A DNA stretch of 64,000 nucleotides from Phylloscopus collybita (Eukaryota > Chordata > Aves > Passeriformes > Phylloscopidae). Where the stretch lies: positions 2,521,001-2,585,000 of the forward strand of contig JAJNNQ010000075.1 of the NCBI GenBank assembly GCA_027886175.1. Direction: 5' to 3'. Position numbers and translations under genes: made by a program. Below the pieces are notes generated by a model. That model searched no databases. It saw only the letters and a list, made by a program, of their open reading frames with translations, and had not been told where the DNA came from. The stretch's first letter is position 1. Each line of letters opens with the position of its first letter. This document shows, piece by piece, positions 1 to 11,704 of the stretch.

Positions 1-1204
1 CCAAACTGCCTAAACCTTAACCTGACACATGAGATCTCACCCTCCAGGAATTGGGGGCAGCAGTTAAGTCCAGACACGAAGCAGTGCTAAAAACAGCCCA
101 GATGCAGTGTGTAAGCAGGAATTTCTCCTTTTCTCTCTGTATGGAGGTGAAAAACAATCAGGCAAGTAACTTTTGCTGTATTGTAAGAGGTTTTCAGTTC
201 CTTTGTGTTTGTTTTTTCCTAATGACCAGTGAATGAATTGTGTACAGAGCACTGTGTCATGAAAGCTTAGTATGTGCTCTGCAGCAGGGCTGCAAATTAA
301 AATTTCTGCTGTGTATTTCCTTTTGGGAAAATTTAGGGAAACCATTGATTCAGTGGGCAACTAAATTCCTGCTTAATACCTCCTATTCATGAACTAAAGC
401 CTGGACAGTGAAAGTACAAGTTGTCCTTTTTCTTTCCTCCTTTCCTTAACATGGCTGTCATCGGAGTACAGAAAGACAAAAGATACAATTAAAATAGTAA
501 TTTCACAGAATTTAATCCATGTTTAGCAGAAAACCTGGTAGTTCTCTTTGTTTCTTCCCCCACCCCCTCGCTTCTCTTTTCCTTCTTAAAACTTTGTGGT
601 TTATCAGTGTAAAGTTCAGCAGCAGCACTTTTCAAATATTGAAATGGACAATCAGCAGTATCTTGAAATGGAGATTGGATGGGAAGGGAGGAGAAAATAT
701 ACAGGTTATTGATACCAGAAGTTCTTGTGCCATAAATATGGTTTCACTGTTGGAAATCTTGGTGCAAGGCTTGTGGTTTTGATCTTGAATTTCACAGAGT
801 TGCTTTTGGGCAAAGCCAAATCCAGGAGTGAGAAATAAAGTGAATTCAGACCAAAAAAAAAAGAAAATCCTCTGGAACCACTCCTTGTAACATTTTACAA
901 TCTCATTATCTTTCCATTGAACTCTACCTGCCTTAGTCTATATTTGTCTTGTCAGTTAAAGAACTTTTATCTGTCATCAAAGTTTTCTTGGCAGCAGTGG
1001 GCTGTTTTGTGTTTAATACTATTTAGTTCCTCATAACTCAGGATATTTTCAGGGTTTTTACTTGACGAAATAAAGACAGGGATCAGAGCTAAGCTCGTCC
1101 TTTTCTGATCTGAGAATGAAGAGAAAAAGGGGGAAAAAAAGGAGAAAAGAAACCTCAGAAAGTGGTCATTTTCTTTTGTCCTACCATTTGTTGTCTGGGC
1201 TTGG
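1..1204. other. Non-coding DNA, no recognised element
   Basis: AT-rich DNA. The longest open frame is 98 codons on the minus strand at 64-360, with no recognisable domain, and a 10-bp A run lies near 853. I see no repeat family, splice-bounded exon or RNA gene here. Confidence 0.6.
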
Positions 1205-1385
1205 CTACAACCTCCTGTCAGGGAATTGAAGAGAGGGATAAGGTCGTCCCTGATCTTCCTTTCCTCCAGGATGTGTCCCCCCATCTCCCTCAGCTCCTCC
1301 TCACCACACTCATGCTCCAGCCCCTTCCCCAACTCCATTCCCTTCTCTGGACACACTCCAGCACCTCAGTGTCATTCTGTGACAG
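1205..1385 (-). mobile_element. CR1 LINE fragment (internal 3' UTR part)
   Basis: The plus strand reads as the complement of the CR1 segment upstream of the 3' tail: a 'gggaattgaagagagggataagg' type phrase, then 'ctccaggatg', 'ccctcagctcctcctcac', 'atgctccag' and 'tctggacacactccagcacctcagtgtc' in the expected order. Neither the CR1 3' end nor ORF2 is present, so this is an internal remnant. An open frame of 165 codons at 1162-1659 runs through it by chance. Confidence 0.8.
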
Positions 1386-1846
1386 TAGCACAATCTCCTG
1401 GACAAGAAATCAGAAACACACGAGAAGATTGACTGTTGCTACCAAAATGTATCAGATTTATGGCACAGTTGTCATTGTCATGAACACAACAGCCTTACAA
1501 TGTGTGCTCAGTTGGGCTGTGTGGTGGATGCAGAGGTCCAGTGTATTCTTGCACATTCAGACTAAGGAAATTGACATATTTGATAAATTAAAAAGAAAGA
1601 ATTTCCCCTACAAGCATTGTTCAGTCTCTCTTTTCTGGACTTTTCTAGTCCCCCATTAGCAGCTGGGGATCCTCCATGGTCTCCCATAACCATCCGGAGA
1701 AAAAGGGAGGAATGAAAATATCAACATTGAAATATCTCTTCTCACAGCTAGTCATTCTTAGGATTATTTACACATATTTGAGTGATTTAGGAACATATTT
1801 ACCTTGGTATGCAAACTGGGTTTTTTTAAAGTCCCTTGCATCAGAA
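1386..1846. other. Non-coding DNA between CR1 fragments
   Basis: No recognisable gene or repeat. It separates the internal CR1 piece from the CR1 tail that begins at about 1847. Confidence 0.55.
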
Positions 1847-2075
1847 ATCATAGAAACATGAAATGGTTTGGGTTGGAAGATCATTCTTAAAGATCATTCT
1901 GTTCCACCCCCCTGCCATGGGCAAGGAACCTTCCACTATCCCAGGTTTCTCCAAGCCTTGTCCAACCTGGCCTTGGACACTTCCAGAGATGGGCCATCCA
2001 CAACTTCTCTCCATGCCAGGGTCACACATCTTCACAGGGAAGAGTTTCTTCCTGATTATTTTAAATCTATTGTCA
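1847..2075 (-). mobile_element. CR1 LINE 3' end, 5'-truncated
   Basis: The complement of the CR1 3' UTR starts at the 3' terminus ('aatcatagaaacatg') and continues with 'ggtttgggttggaaga', 'tgccatgggcaagg', 'ccttggacacttccagagatggg' and 'aagagtttcttcctgatta'. It is truncated at about 2075 on its 5' side, as is usual for CR1. A 17-bp repeat of 'agatcattct' near 1878-1900 is a small internal duplication. Confidence 0.93.
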
Positions 2076-2107
2076 GTTTAAAGCTGATGTTTTCTCAGAT
2101 CAAAGAC

Positions 2108-2245
2108 CCACAGAGAACCACAGAATGGGTCAGGTTGGAAGGGACCACAGTGGCTCATCTGATCCAACCTCTCCGCTCAAGAAGGGTCACCTAGAACACA
2201 CTGCACAGGATTGCATCCAGATGACTCTGGGATATCACTCAGAAG
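2108..2245 (-). mobile_element. CR1 LINE 3' end, second subfamily
   Basis: The phrase 'ccacagaatgggtcaggttggaagggaccacagtggctcatctgatccaacctc' followed by 'gcacaggattgcatccagatgactctgggatatc' matches the complement of a CR1 tail of a different subfamily from its neighbour at 1847-2075. Only about 30 bp separate the two elements, which point the same way. Confidence 0.9.
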
Positions 2246-3970
2246 AAAACATTTTGTTTAGTTCTCCCAACATGTTCGCCAGAACCACTCATTATAAAGT
2301 CGCCAGACAATCAACATGGCAGGTTGCCCTTTGTCATCTGTTTGATTTCTTCTTATGAAACAATCAAGCAATTTTGCTGTGATTTCTTCTTCTTCACCAG
2401 AGGGCAAAATAATAAAAGTAACTTAAACAACACTGAATTTTGCCTTCGAATTCAGGTTTAAAAAGACTTGAACATGCAGGCAGGAATCCCCCCGTTCCTA
2501 GACCAAGGCTTAATTATCTGGATTTTAAACACTTTTTTGGGTTTTTTTTTTATTTACTAGTGCTGCCTGATAATTAGCTCTGTGCTTTTTTCCCCTCACT
2601 GACTTTGCTTGATAAGGCTTTTGTAGAGTCTTGGCGTGCATAACTCAGTGAGTCCCATTTGTAAGGCAGCACCTCCCTCTGCCTCTCTCTGCTCTGTCCC
2701 AGCTTGGAGCAGAACAGGAGTCTAATTGACACTGTTTACAAACCACTGCACTTGGGAAGAGCTGTGCCTCCATTTGATAAATAAAGATGCAAGAGATGAG
2801 AAACTTATAACTAATTCATGTCTTGAGCCATCTATGAGTTAAGAAAGAAGTAAAATAGGAAAAGAGGCTCAAAAAGAAGCAGGTGCATTTGGAAGGTAAA
2901 AAGTCTACTTTGAAAACGAAGAATCTGGAGTTTTTTAAGAGATGGTGGAGAGCAATTGATGATTTATGAGGTGCGCTGGATCAATAAAGAATTCCCATGC
3001 TCAAAGTGGAGAGGTTAAAAATCAAATAAATAAATCTAAATAAAAGGAAAAAAATATAAGCCTTTGCAGGACTTTGCCCTGCCCCACTTTCTAAGGGAAA
3101 TTCCTATGATAAATCAGAACATGGCCCACATGGACTGAATGAAATCTGCATCCCTGCCCTAGAAAGCTTCTGTTATTGTTAACACAGTATTTTTTACTTA
3201 ACTTAGGCATATGATTTATCAGAGAGTCCTTAAATCAGGTGGCTGGACCCTGGGAAGGGGACACTGTGGGGACAACCCCTTAGCATTTCAAGGACAGAGC
3301 AAGAATTGAGCTGTACTCCTCCAGAATAGTATTTTGGCCAGTGGTGACTTGCTATGAGGGAACTTCAAAATCCAGGGGTGTCTTCATTGTCTCTAATACC
3401 CTTCAGCAACACAACAGAATCATGATTTTAAGTGCTCTTTAATAGAAACTCACTATGTAATCAGAAACATAACTGATCTAATAGCCATGTTGAAAGTCAC
3501 TCAAATGTTTATTTTTTTAATGATCTGATAGGAAAAACCACATATTTTATCTGCTGTTTTATAGCTTAGGGATTAGGCTGATAGTTCAGGCTGAAAGGTA
3601 ATCATCCATATTCACTGGAATCTAATTGTGTGCATGAGAATTGTATAATATAGAATAATAATATAGAATCGTATAATTGTGTTTGGGAGCAATTTCTTCC
3701 TTTCTTAACTCTAATTGATTGCAAATCAACTTTCATGTAGTACTAAATCCTCCGAACAACCTAAAGTACTAAATCACTTGAAAAACAAAGCTTTTTAATT
3801 TAAGGAGTCTCTCAGTTCCCTGTGGGAAAACTGCAGAAATCTGCTTTTCTGGGATTGAATTCCAGTCCTGGCTGCTTCTCAGCTATCCTGGGACAAGATG
3901 TGAGCTGAACTGGAGGAGTACCCCCGGGGTACAGGGGGAGAAGGGAACTGGCAGCAACTCAAACAGTTTT
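2246..3970. other. Unique AT-rich DNA
   Basis: About 1.7 kb without an open frame of 60 codons and without a repeat I recognise. Short local echoes such as 'tatagaataataatatagaatcgtataa' near 3648-3680 are the only structure seen. Confidence 0.6.
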
Positions 3971-4296
3971 TCATAGAGCACAAGAGCTCTTCATTCCAAC
4001 ATGCAAAACAATGGGCAGGGAAGGAAGGAGACCAACGTGGCTGAGTAAGGACCTCCTGATCATAATGAAACTGGGAAAAAATTGCCTAGGCAGGGACGTT
4101 GACACTGGGAAAAATCTTGGGATTTTACAATGTTCAAGATGAGGTTGTGTATAAGGAACAAACCTAACCCCCAACAGGTTGAAAGAGGGCCTGAATAATC
4201 TATCTAGTGGCAGATGTCCTGGGCCATGGCAGGATGGCAGGACTGGGTGATGCTTAAAGGTCCCTTCTAACCCAAACCATTCTCTGATTCTCTAAA
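3971..4296 (+). mobile_element. CR1 LINE: decayed ORF2 piece joined to 3' tail
   Basis: Positions about 4005-4125 resemble a mid-ORF2 stretch of CR1 ('gaccaacgtggctgagtaaggacctcctg ... ctaggcagggacgttgacactgggaaaaat'). Positions about 4185-4296 are the CR1 3' tail ('ggtcccttctaacccaaaccattctctgattctc'). The sequence between them is much shorter than in an intact element, so the copy has a large internal deletion or is two adjacent copies. There is no surviving frame. Confidence 0.75.
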
Positions 4297-5017
4297 CCAC
4301 TTGTCTGTGTCATGTCTCTGCTTAGTGCATTTGGGAAGATCTGTCATCCTTCTGTGTGGATACAGTTTGTGGATTAATAAGAATTTCTAACATCTAGTGT
4401 TGTGCCAGTTCCAGAGTTCTTTTTGTTATTAATTAATTGCCAGAATGGCCTGACATTTTAATAAGGAGTTATCATCACGTGTATCCAGGGAGGAGGTAGG
4501 CAGATCATGAGGGATGAAAGGAGGATTCCAGTTCAGTGGAGCCATCAGCTACACTGAGACCTGCACATGTTTACTAATCAGTAAATATTACTGTTTCTGC
4601 CCTTCTGGTGTGTTTTATTAGAGCTTCTCTTTCCTGAAGTAAATCAAGCTCTCAGCTTCCTGAAGCAGAACAAGAATAAAATCTGGACTTCCTTTGGAAA
4701 AACGGAAACCCAATTCTGAGACATGGGAAAAGTTTGTCAAACAAATGTTTCAAGACAAAAAACATCAGAGTTTGGTATTATAACTGAAAATGTATACCAT
4801 TTTGCTTCCTTGAGCTTAATAATGATCTTTGAATGACTGGTAAAGAATATTGGCATCTTCACCATATGTGGAAAAAGTTTATTTGTCACCATAGGTACAG
4901 CACACAGAAAAGGTTCTGAAATTACATACAGTGAATTTCTGGGAGATAATTTCATGGCTGCACAGGGGAACATATTGTAAACTACATCTAAAAAAATCCT
5001 TGTAAAGCCACAGAAAA
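4297..5017. other. Unique DNA
   Basis: Nothing recognisable. One 78-codon minus-strand frame (4737-4973) has no known domain or plausible splice context. Confidence 0.6.
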
Positions 5018-5633
5018 ATATTTGGATTATGTAACCAAAAAAATGTGTACTCTATTTTAGCAGTTGGGGAGATGTTTCTCTTTCACCACCCACCCTCCCT
5101 CCAGGGGGATATGTTCTGCTGATGGGCCATTAAGGCTCACTAAGGACATGACACATTCCATCATCCCATTGTGAGATGTTCCACCCAGTGGGGTGAGACA
5201 GTCTGGATAAAAACTGAGAAGCAGGAACACAAGGTATCTGGTTCCACCAGATTCCTGGAGGAAGAGCGGACCCCTCTCACCATCACTGAACCCTTTTCTA
5301 CAGGATCATCTCTGCTCCAATAGAACCACACCTGCCACTCCAGGAGGACTCACTTTTGGACTGCTTCCAACACTCTGACCAACAGGGTGTCAGGTTGTAG
5401 CTCTGACTCTGTCAGGGTTTCTAGGATTGTTGTTTGTTTGTTTGCTTTTTACTACTACATCTGTATTGTTACTATTCCTAGTAAAGAACTGTTATTCCTA
5501 TTCCCAAATCTTTGCCTGAAAGCCCTTAATTGCAAAATTATAATAATCTGGAGGGGATGGGGGTTTTACATTCTCCATTCCAAGGGAAACTCCAGCTTGC
5601 CCTGGCAGATACCTGTCTTCCCAAACCAAAACA
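5018..5633 (+). mobile_element. Solo LTR of an endogenous retrovirus (mosaic U5)
   Basis: From 5018 to about 5397 this aligns by eye with the LTR at 58024-58626: 'attatgtaac...ctctatttt', 'tttctctttcaccaccca', 'ctgatgggccattaaggctcacta', 'ctggataaaaactgag' (TATA-like), 'ggttccaccagattcc' and 'ctgaccaacagggtgtcagg'. After about 5397 it diverges into another U5 ending 'ttcccaaaccaaaaca' at 5633. Flanking 5-mers GAAAA (5013-5017) and GAGAA (5634-5638) may be a decayed target duplication. About 90 bp near the 5' end of U3 is missing relative to the 58-kb copy. No gag, pol or env sequence adjoins, so it is a solo LTR. The left edge is uncertain by a few bases. Confidence 0.82.
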
Positions 5634-6552
5634 GAGAAATGCAGCAGCTGACAGTACACTTACATTGGCTCTTCAGAACATGGCATTGCCAGCTGAAAGT
5701 TTATAGGAGGTCAACCATTTTTGAAAAATCAGGAAATCAGTTGTCTACAGAGAAGACAGCAATTATTTTAAATCATTACCTCCTGTATAAGAGAAAATAA
5801 AAAATGTTTATTGGAAATAGAAGAAAGGAGAGAGTGTTCTGGAGTTTACTCCGTAGAGCCAAAATACACTTCTTGATTTTTATTTTTTTTTCTTCAGCTG
5901 CTCTTCACTTCAAATATCATTGTAAGGTATCACACAGGTCTGGTCTCTGTGGATTCTTATTTTGATTTCTGAAGTGACCTTTAGCTTAAGAAAAGAAAAA
6001 AAAAAAAAAAGCTTGCAGAAAGCATCCACCTCCTTACCTCCTTCGTAGCAGAAATCTTGAGATTATCTAATGAAGCTAAAGATGAAATGAGCAATTTCAG
6101 AGTCCTGCAGCCAGTAGATCCTGACCCGGGGTACTGCTAGATGGAAAACATCTGGGAAATTCAGAAGTGCAGGACAGATTTAGAAAGGTAACAGCTTGTA
6201 AGGGCTGGAGGTGAAGGACAGAGTAAGGTTGGGAAGAGGGATGGGGTATAGAGGTGGAGGAGAGACACAGAAATATGTGGGTTTAAAATGTGGGTTGATG
6301 AAGGGATCCTGTAGGGAAAGAGGAACACTTCTCTTGGATGGGGATTGCAGAACATGAAATATCAAGCTTAAACTGAAGCAAGAATGTTCTTCAAAGCATT
6401 TATGAATAAAGGCAGCGCAAAAAACAATCAGGCAAAATCTAATGGATCTGAGAGTGAGCTGCTGTGCCAGTGTGTGAGGAAAAACACAAACTGATTTCTC
6501 AAAGTTTTCTTCCCTGAAAACATCTCTGCAGTGACAGGACAAGGTGAAATAG
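5634..6552. other. Unique DNA with an A-run
   Basis: A 16-18 bp A run lies near 5994-6010. A 120-codon minus-strand frame at 6180-6542 is rich in Ser, Pro and Leu and has no family resemblance; I treat it as chance. Confidence 0.6.
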
Positions 6553-6759
6553 TCTTTAGCTGAAAGAAGTTGGATTTAGACTGGATATTAGGAAGAAACT
6601 GTTTACTGCAAGGCAGGCACTGGCACAGGTTGCCCAGAGAAGCTTGGAATTCCCTGTCAATTCTGACAGTGCCCAAGGCCAGGCTGAGTGGGGCTGTGAG
6701 CAACCTGGTCTAGTGGAAGGTTCCTTTACATGTCAGGGAACTGGTGCTGGATGATCCTT
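6553..6759 (+). mobile_element. CR1 LINE tail, left part (split by LTR)
   Basis: Reads 'gctgaaagaagttggatttagactggatattaggaag', 'ggcacaggttgcccagagaag', 'caaggccaggctgagtggggctgtgagcaacctggtctagtggaagg' and 'gctggatgatcctt', the CR1 sense 3' UTR. It stops abruptly at 6759 where the LTR begins, and its continuation is at 7365-7402. Confidence 0.95.
6755..6759. repeat. Target-site duplication TCCTT, left copy
   Basis: TCCTT occurs immediately before the LTR (6755-6759) and immediately after it (7365-7369). In an intact CR1 this sequence occurs once. The duplication therefore marks the retroviral integration. Confidence 0.88.
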
Positions 6760-7364
6760 TGTGCTGGTTTGAAAGCAAAACCAGTGAGACTCCCAGTCAG
6801 AGATACAATTTAATAGAAGAAGAGAGGTAAAAAAAAAAAAAAGGTGAAATAAATGGAATGATACAACCTAACACCCTGTTGGTCAGGGTGTTTGAAGCAG
6901 TCCGGAAATCCTCCTGGAGAGGCAGATGTGGTTCCGCTGGAGTAGAGATGATCCTAAGAGAGAAGGGTCCAGGGATGATGAGAAGGGTCCAGTCTTCCTC
7001 CAGGAATCCAGATGAGATGTTCTTGTCAAAGCAGTGATTCCTGTAGAAACGTCTGGTAGCTCTTGTCTCCTCTGAGAGTTCAGTGGATAGAAGCTGCTCG
7101 TGAGGTCTCAAACCCTGGATTATATCCAGGTGGGAATGCTTGGCTCCTCCCCCTGGGCAGAGCATCTCACAATGGTATGATTTCATCCTATGAGTCATGC
7201 AATGGGTCCTTGATGGCCCATTAAACAGAGATAATGTCTTCCGGGAAGGCATTGTTGGGCTCGTTAACAGAAGATAAGGAAAAACACTGCCCCACCTTGG
7301 CTCCAACGGCTCATGGGGATAGAATACATACCTTGGGTACAATTTTACATTGTAACCTAGGACA
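6760..7364 (-). mobile_element. Solo LTR of an endogenous retrovirus inside a CR1
   Basis: The 605-bp element begins TGTGCTGG and ends GGACA on the plus strand, which gives TG...CA ends in either orientation. Read on the minus strand it aligns with the 58024-58626 LTR: start TGTCCTAGGTTAC, 'ggcagtg', 'tgggccat', 'attgtgagatgctc', 'ctggatataat' (TATA-like), 'ctgaccaacagggtgt', 'tattaaattgtat' (ATTAAA polyadenylation signal) and the end 'gctttcaaaccagcaca'. It is flanked by perfect TCCTT duplications. A 5-bp duplication fits the ERVL-type class, but I cannot assign a named family. It contains no protein-coding viral sequence. Confidence 0.93.
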
Positions 7365-7402
7365 TCCTTATAGCCCCTTCCAACCCAAACCATTCTGTGA
7401 TG
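7365..7402 (+). mobile_element. CR1 LINE tail, right part
   Basis: 'tccttatagccccttccaacccaaaccattctgtgat' completes the CR1 3' end interrupted at 6759. The CR1 is therefore older than the LTR. Confidence 0.93.
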
Positions 7403-9171
7403 AAAAAATCCACAATGAATTAAAGTAAACAGAAAGCACAATCACAAACCACTGTGAATTTCTCAGCAGCAATAATTCCAATCAGTGCTGATGAAATTCT
7501 GGATCCAATTTTCAAGAATCTGCTACTTAGAAAATGGCAAGAAGAATTCTCCACTGAGTGCTTAACTGTTTTCTCAGTTATCCCTGTGAGTGTTTACCAC
7601 AGCTGCTGACTGACATCCCAGCCATCAGAAGTCTCGTCACAAAAGTTCAGTCTCATTTGACAACTGGCTGGGAATTGAAGTGAGCCAAGTTTGCCCATGG
7701 CCACACAACCCAGCAGTGCCAGAAGCACAAAAGAGCAGATTTCTTGAACTTCCAGCTGTATTATCTGAAGTGATTTAAAGAATGGGAGCTTTTTAGGTGA
7801 AAGCAACCAGTTAAAATGGAGATTGGAAGTTATTATTATCATTAATGACTTAATTAAGGGACATAAGAGGCCAGATAAATAGACAGATGAATAAGTAGTT
7901 CAGAGCAAATCTGGTAGAAAGAGGATTCTCACTGCTACAGCTTAACTTTCCACAATTATCTAATAATCACAGTAAATATGGAGATCAGCAGATTATTTTC
8001 TCAACATCGAATGACTTATGTGGCATGTCAGCAAAACACCCAGGAGAATAAAACACACCAGCAACTGCTCTCTAATTACTCTTTTCAGATGGAGTAATGA
8101 TCTTTAACGTGCAGTGGATCTCATTAATTAACTCTCAGATTTTAATTAACTCTTTGCCTAATTTACCTGCCATAATACATTATCGAAAATGTCATCTTAA
8201 CAGGTTTTTTGCTCATTTGGGGAGGAGAAAGAGGAAACTGTATGTTCATAAGTGGTTTTTGTTTCCTCTTTTCTGGAGACTCTTCTGGTAGTGAGCAACT
8301 TTCCTAAGACAGATATATAGAGTAAGAACATATTGAAACCTCCAGTGTGTTTGGTTGTCCAAATGTAATTAATTCAAGGGGAGATAGAGGATGATAGTCT
8401 TCAAGTGTGCCTCACACATTTTTTAGGGTTTCTTTAGATGCTTTTAAAAGTTGTTACCTGAAGTAGAACTCTCTTTGAAAGGAAACAGCAAAACTGTGGG
8501 AGTCAGAGCCAGTTTATGGTGTCCCAAGTCTGCTGCATCAACCACTGAAAGAAATGTACTCCAAGTCTTATTTACTGTTAAGAACCACCTCCTTAAACAC
8601 TGGATAATCTTCCTGCCCCATAAAAACAAATATCTGAGTGCTCCCTACACATTTTAAATTTTATTTTTAGTCCAGGCAGTGTAATTAAAAATAAATACAA
8701 AGCACCAGTGCAGCCTGTGGCAGTTATCCCATGGAATGATGTACAAGGTTCCTCCTTGGGTTTGCTTCATTAGTGCTGCCACTATTGAGAAGCACAAACT
8801 TCATGGCAGAAATTAATGCATTTGATGTTTCCTTGCCCTTGATACGAGTTTTGCTCATGCTGGAGTGGATTTAGCCTTGCTATTCCTTCCTAGGGAATAG
8901 TGGCAGAGTCAGTATCTTGTTGCAGTAGAGGAATAGTTTTTCCTTAAGGTCTTTCTTTAGGAGCGCAAAGTGAGTGTTCCATCAGATTTGTTCCTCCCTC
9001 AAATCTCTCCTCAAAGAATGGATACCAAGTTATTGTGTCCCTTTGTGGTTTGTAGGTGAACACCTGATTTTCAGTCCCATTTTCACCACTACATTCCTAT
9101 GAAATCCTTGTTTCTCTCATTTTCTCTTCACACATCTCCCACATTTAACCCCACTTTGTAGCCTTAGCAAA
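7403..9171. other. Unique AT-rich DNA
   Basis: No element recognised. An 82-codon minus-strand frame (7594-7842) has no recognisable domain. Phrases such as 'taattaactctcagattttaattaactctt' near 8126-8152 are local AT-rich echoes. Confidence 0.6.
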
Positions 9172-9262
9172 TCAGAGAAAATCAGGGAATATCCTGAGTT
9201 TTAAGGAACCCCCAAGGATCCTTTAAGTCCAGCTCCTGATCCCTCAGAAAGCATTTCTCACT
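9172..9262 (-). mobile_element. Short CR1 LINE tail
   Basis: 'gggaatatcctgagttttaaggaacccccaaggatcctttaagtccagctcctgatccc' is the complement of a CR1 tail of the 'ctcaggatattc' subfamily, the same type as 18600-18713. It is about 90 bp and diverged. Confidence 0.75.
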
Positions 9263-11639
9263 TGGCTTGGACAAGACCATAGAGTTTCTGTTTCATGTAG
9301 GTACTTAAGTAATAGAGGAAAATAAATGTCTTCCTTACACTGACATTTTGGCTTATAATTTTGCAGAAGATCTATTGCATTTTCTCCCTCCCTCCAGTAT
9401 TTCCCAGCATTTCTAAGGCACGCTGATGGATATTTTTAGGCAAACCTCAGTGGAAAGATGTTCTGTTTATAGTCAGGCACTTATGAAGATGAATATGCTG
9501 TAAACAACGACTGCGCTTGGTGGTGATCCTGCCCTGATCTAACATTTATTGATGTAGGAAATTAGGGACTCGTGCTAAGCTGAACTAATTGCCATAACTA
9601 CAGCTGCCGACAACTGAGTCCCATTAATTACCCCAAAAAAAAAAAAACAAGAAAAGAATTCTAATTTGTTTTCAGAGATATTGGATTTTGTCAGATTCCT
9701 CTTACTTTGCAACCCCACTATGCATGGATTCACAATATTTTTTTACTGATGTTTCCTAAGTAGGAGGGCAAGTTTATCATGAAACATGACAAATTTCTGG
9801 AATGTAGACTGTGAAAGGAGCTCTGTAGGGATAAAGAGATGGCTGGAGTCACTCATTTTGGGTTTGGTTGTGGTATAAAAGTAAATGAAGTAGAACCTGC
9901 TCTTGAAGAACTTGAACCAACATTTTCTGGAATTATAAAGTGGTTTATTCCTTCTGTTTTCAGGCAAGTTATTTCATCTTGGACAAGAACATTGGTAATA
10001 TCAGAAGCATTGTTGACTTTAGATTAGGCTTCTGGTTCTTCTGAAAATGCTTCATAAAAATTATGATTTTGCAATAGCAAAAGCAAATATTATAATTAAT
10101 AACAATAGAAATTTGATTTTCTTCTCTGTTATAAATTTGATGGGGATGAAAGATTTGATAAGGAAGCAGCAAGAGGTGAAGAACTACTGAATGTTTTTTT
10201 CAGTCACTGGGACAAAAAAAGCAGAAATGTTCAGGTAGATTTTAAAACAACATCCTCTGCTCTGGCTGCAACCTTCGGAGTGAAATGTGGCTGAAGGGGA
10301 TTGACCAGATATAGCAGTAAATTAATGGTGAATTAAATTCCATGAGAGAAAAAAAAAATTTAGAGGTGTTTATCTATCCATCTTACCCTCAGGTCTTCAA
10401 AAATGATACATGGTGTTGTGAAGGACTTAATTATGTTAAATAAAATGTTCCTGTCTAAGTTGCAGAATCCCTTGCCTGTAACAAGAAAATTAGCTGCTCA
10501 TTTTTGGTAACCAAGGCATTCACAGCCAGATAAATATTTGACCCTAAGTTGTCCAAACAGAAATTTATCCACTTAAAGGAAAATAACCCCCATCCTTGCT
10601 GTGCCTTGTCTTGATCCAAGAATGTGATATAAGACCTATGGATGTTCATTATCTACTTCAGTGCTCAGACCTGCACTGTGGGAGACCATTGTGCTGTGAT
10701 TCCCTGATGAAAGGGATGTATTCCACAAGAAATATAATTCTGGGGCTTTTTATAAAATTCCTTTCAGGTATGTCTCGAATGGGCACATGAACTTCCCATT
10801 TTTTAAGCCATTATTAACTAGATTAAAATCCTGAATATATTAATGTAACATGACTTTGGAAGACATCCTTATCTGTGATGAAAAACATCCAGCATTTTTA
10901 TCCCACATCCCATAATTTCTTCCCTTCTGGATCTTACCTGTATTTATTGCTTACTGCCTGCACCTAATGGAAAATGACCATAGGTGTTTTCTGTTTAAAA
11001 AAAAAAAAAAAATCACACATTCAGGAAGCCATGTTCCATTTTAAGTCATTAGAGAAATGGTTCTAGCTTTATGTTTCTACCATTTTTTTTAATTGGTTGT
11101 GACTTGTCCAGAGTTCCCAGTATTGTAATCATAGATGGCAAGAGACTGAAAAAAGCCCTGATTCAAAGGAGAGACAAATTACCCCTTAATCTTGCAACAT
11201 CATCCTAAAGGATAAACAAAGAGAGAAATGTTGTTAAACACTGAACACAGACCTGCAGAGCCTCTGGCAATCTGGAATTTCAACTTAATTCTCTCAGTTG
11301 TCAGTGCTCTTCTGGCCCTAATACTCACAGACAGACCAGCACATTTATATCTCAGAAATTTCACTGTTGGGGGTGTCCTGCACTGGATCACACACCAGGT
11401 GGGTGAATTACGTGTTCAGCATGAAGATAAACAAACTGATAAGTCCTTGAGTTAGTGACCTAATGATGAGGACAGCGAGGCATCGGCTTTGAGAATCTCC
11501 TCCTGAGAGCAAGAGTCCTTCCTCTCTTCACAGTGAAGCAGAGTTTCCAGCCAGCAATATCCCCTTTCCTATCATCCATTCACCAATATCTTGTTTTACA
11601 GCACCAGGGACCTAGAATTCTCCTGCTGATCTCCAGTAA
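9263..11639. other. Unique AT-rich DNA
   Basis: No gene or transposable element recognised over 2.4 kb. A-runs occur near 9634-9646 and 10997-11011. All open frames are under 80 codons. Confidence 0.6.
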
Positions 11640-11704
11640 ATGATTGATTGAATGATTGAATGATTGAATGATTGAATGATTGACTGACTGATTGATTGAC
11701 TGAG
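11640..11704. repeat. Microsatellite, GATT/GAAT/GACT tetramer mix
   Basis: A run of tetramers of the ATTG type with the mixed octamer unit GATTGAAT repeated about four times, then GACT and GATT variants. On the minus strand it gives a chance Ser/Ile/Gln frame. Confidence 0.92.

Noticed and set aside
1162..1659. 165-codon plus-strand frame
   Set aside because: Its first half is antisense CR1 3' UTR, its second half has no domain, and there is no conserved context.
11640..11704. Regular repeats considered as a CRISPR-like array
   Set aside because: Units are 4-8 bp with no unique spacers; it is a microsatellite in a eukaryotic genome.
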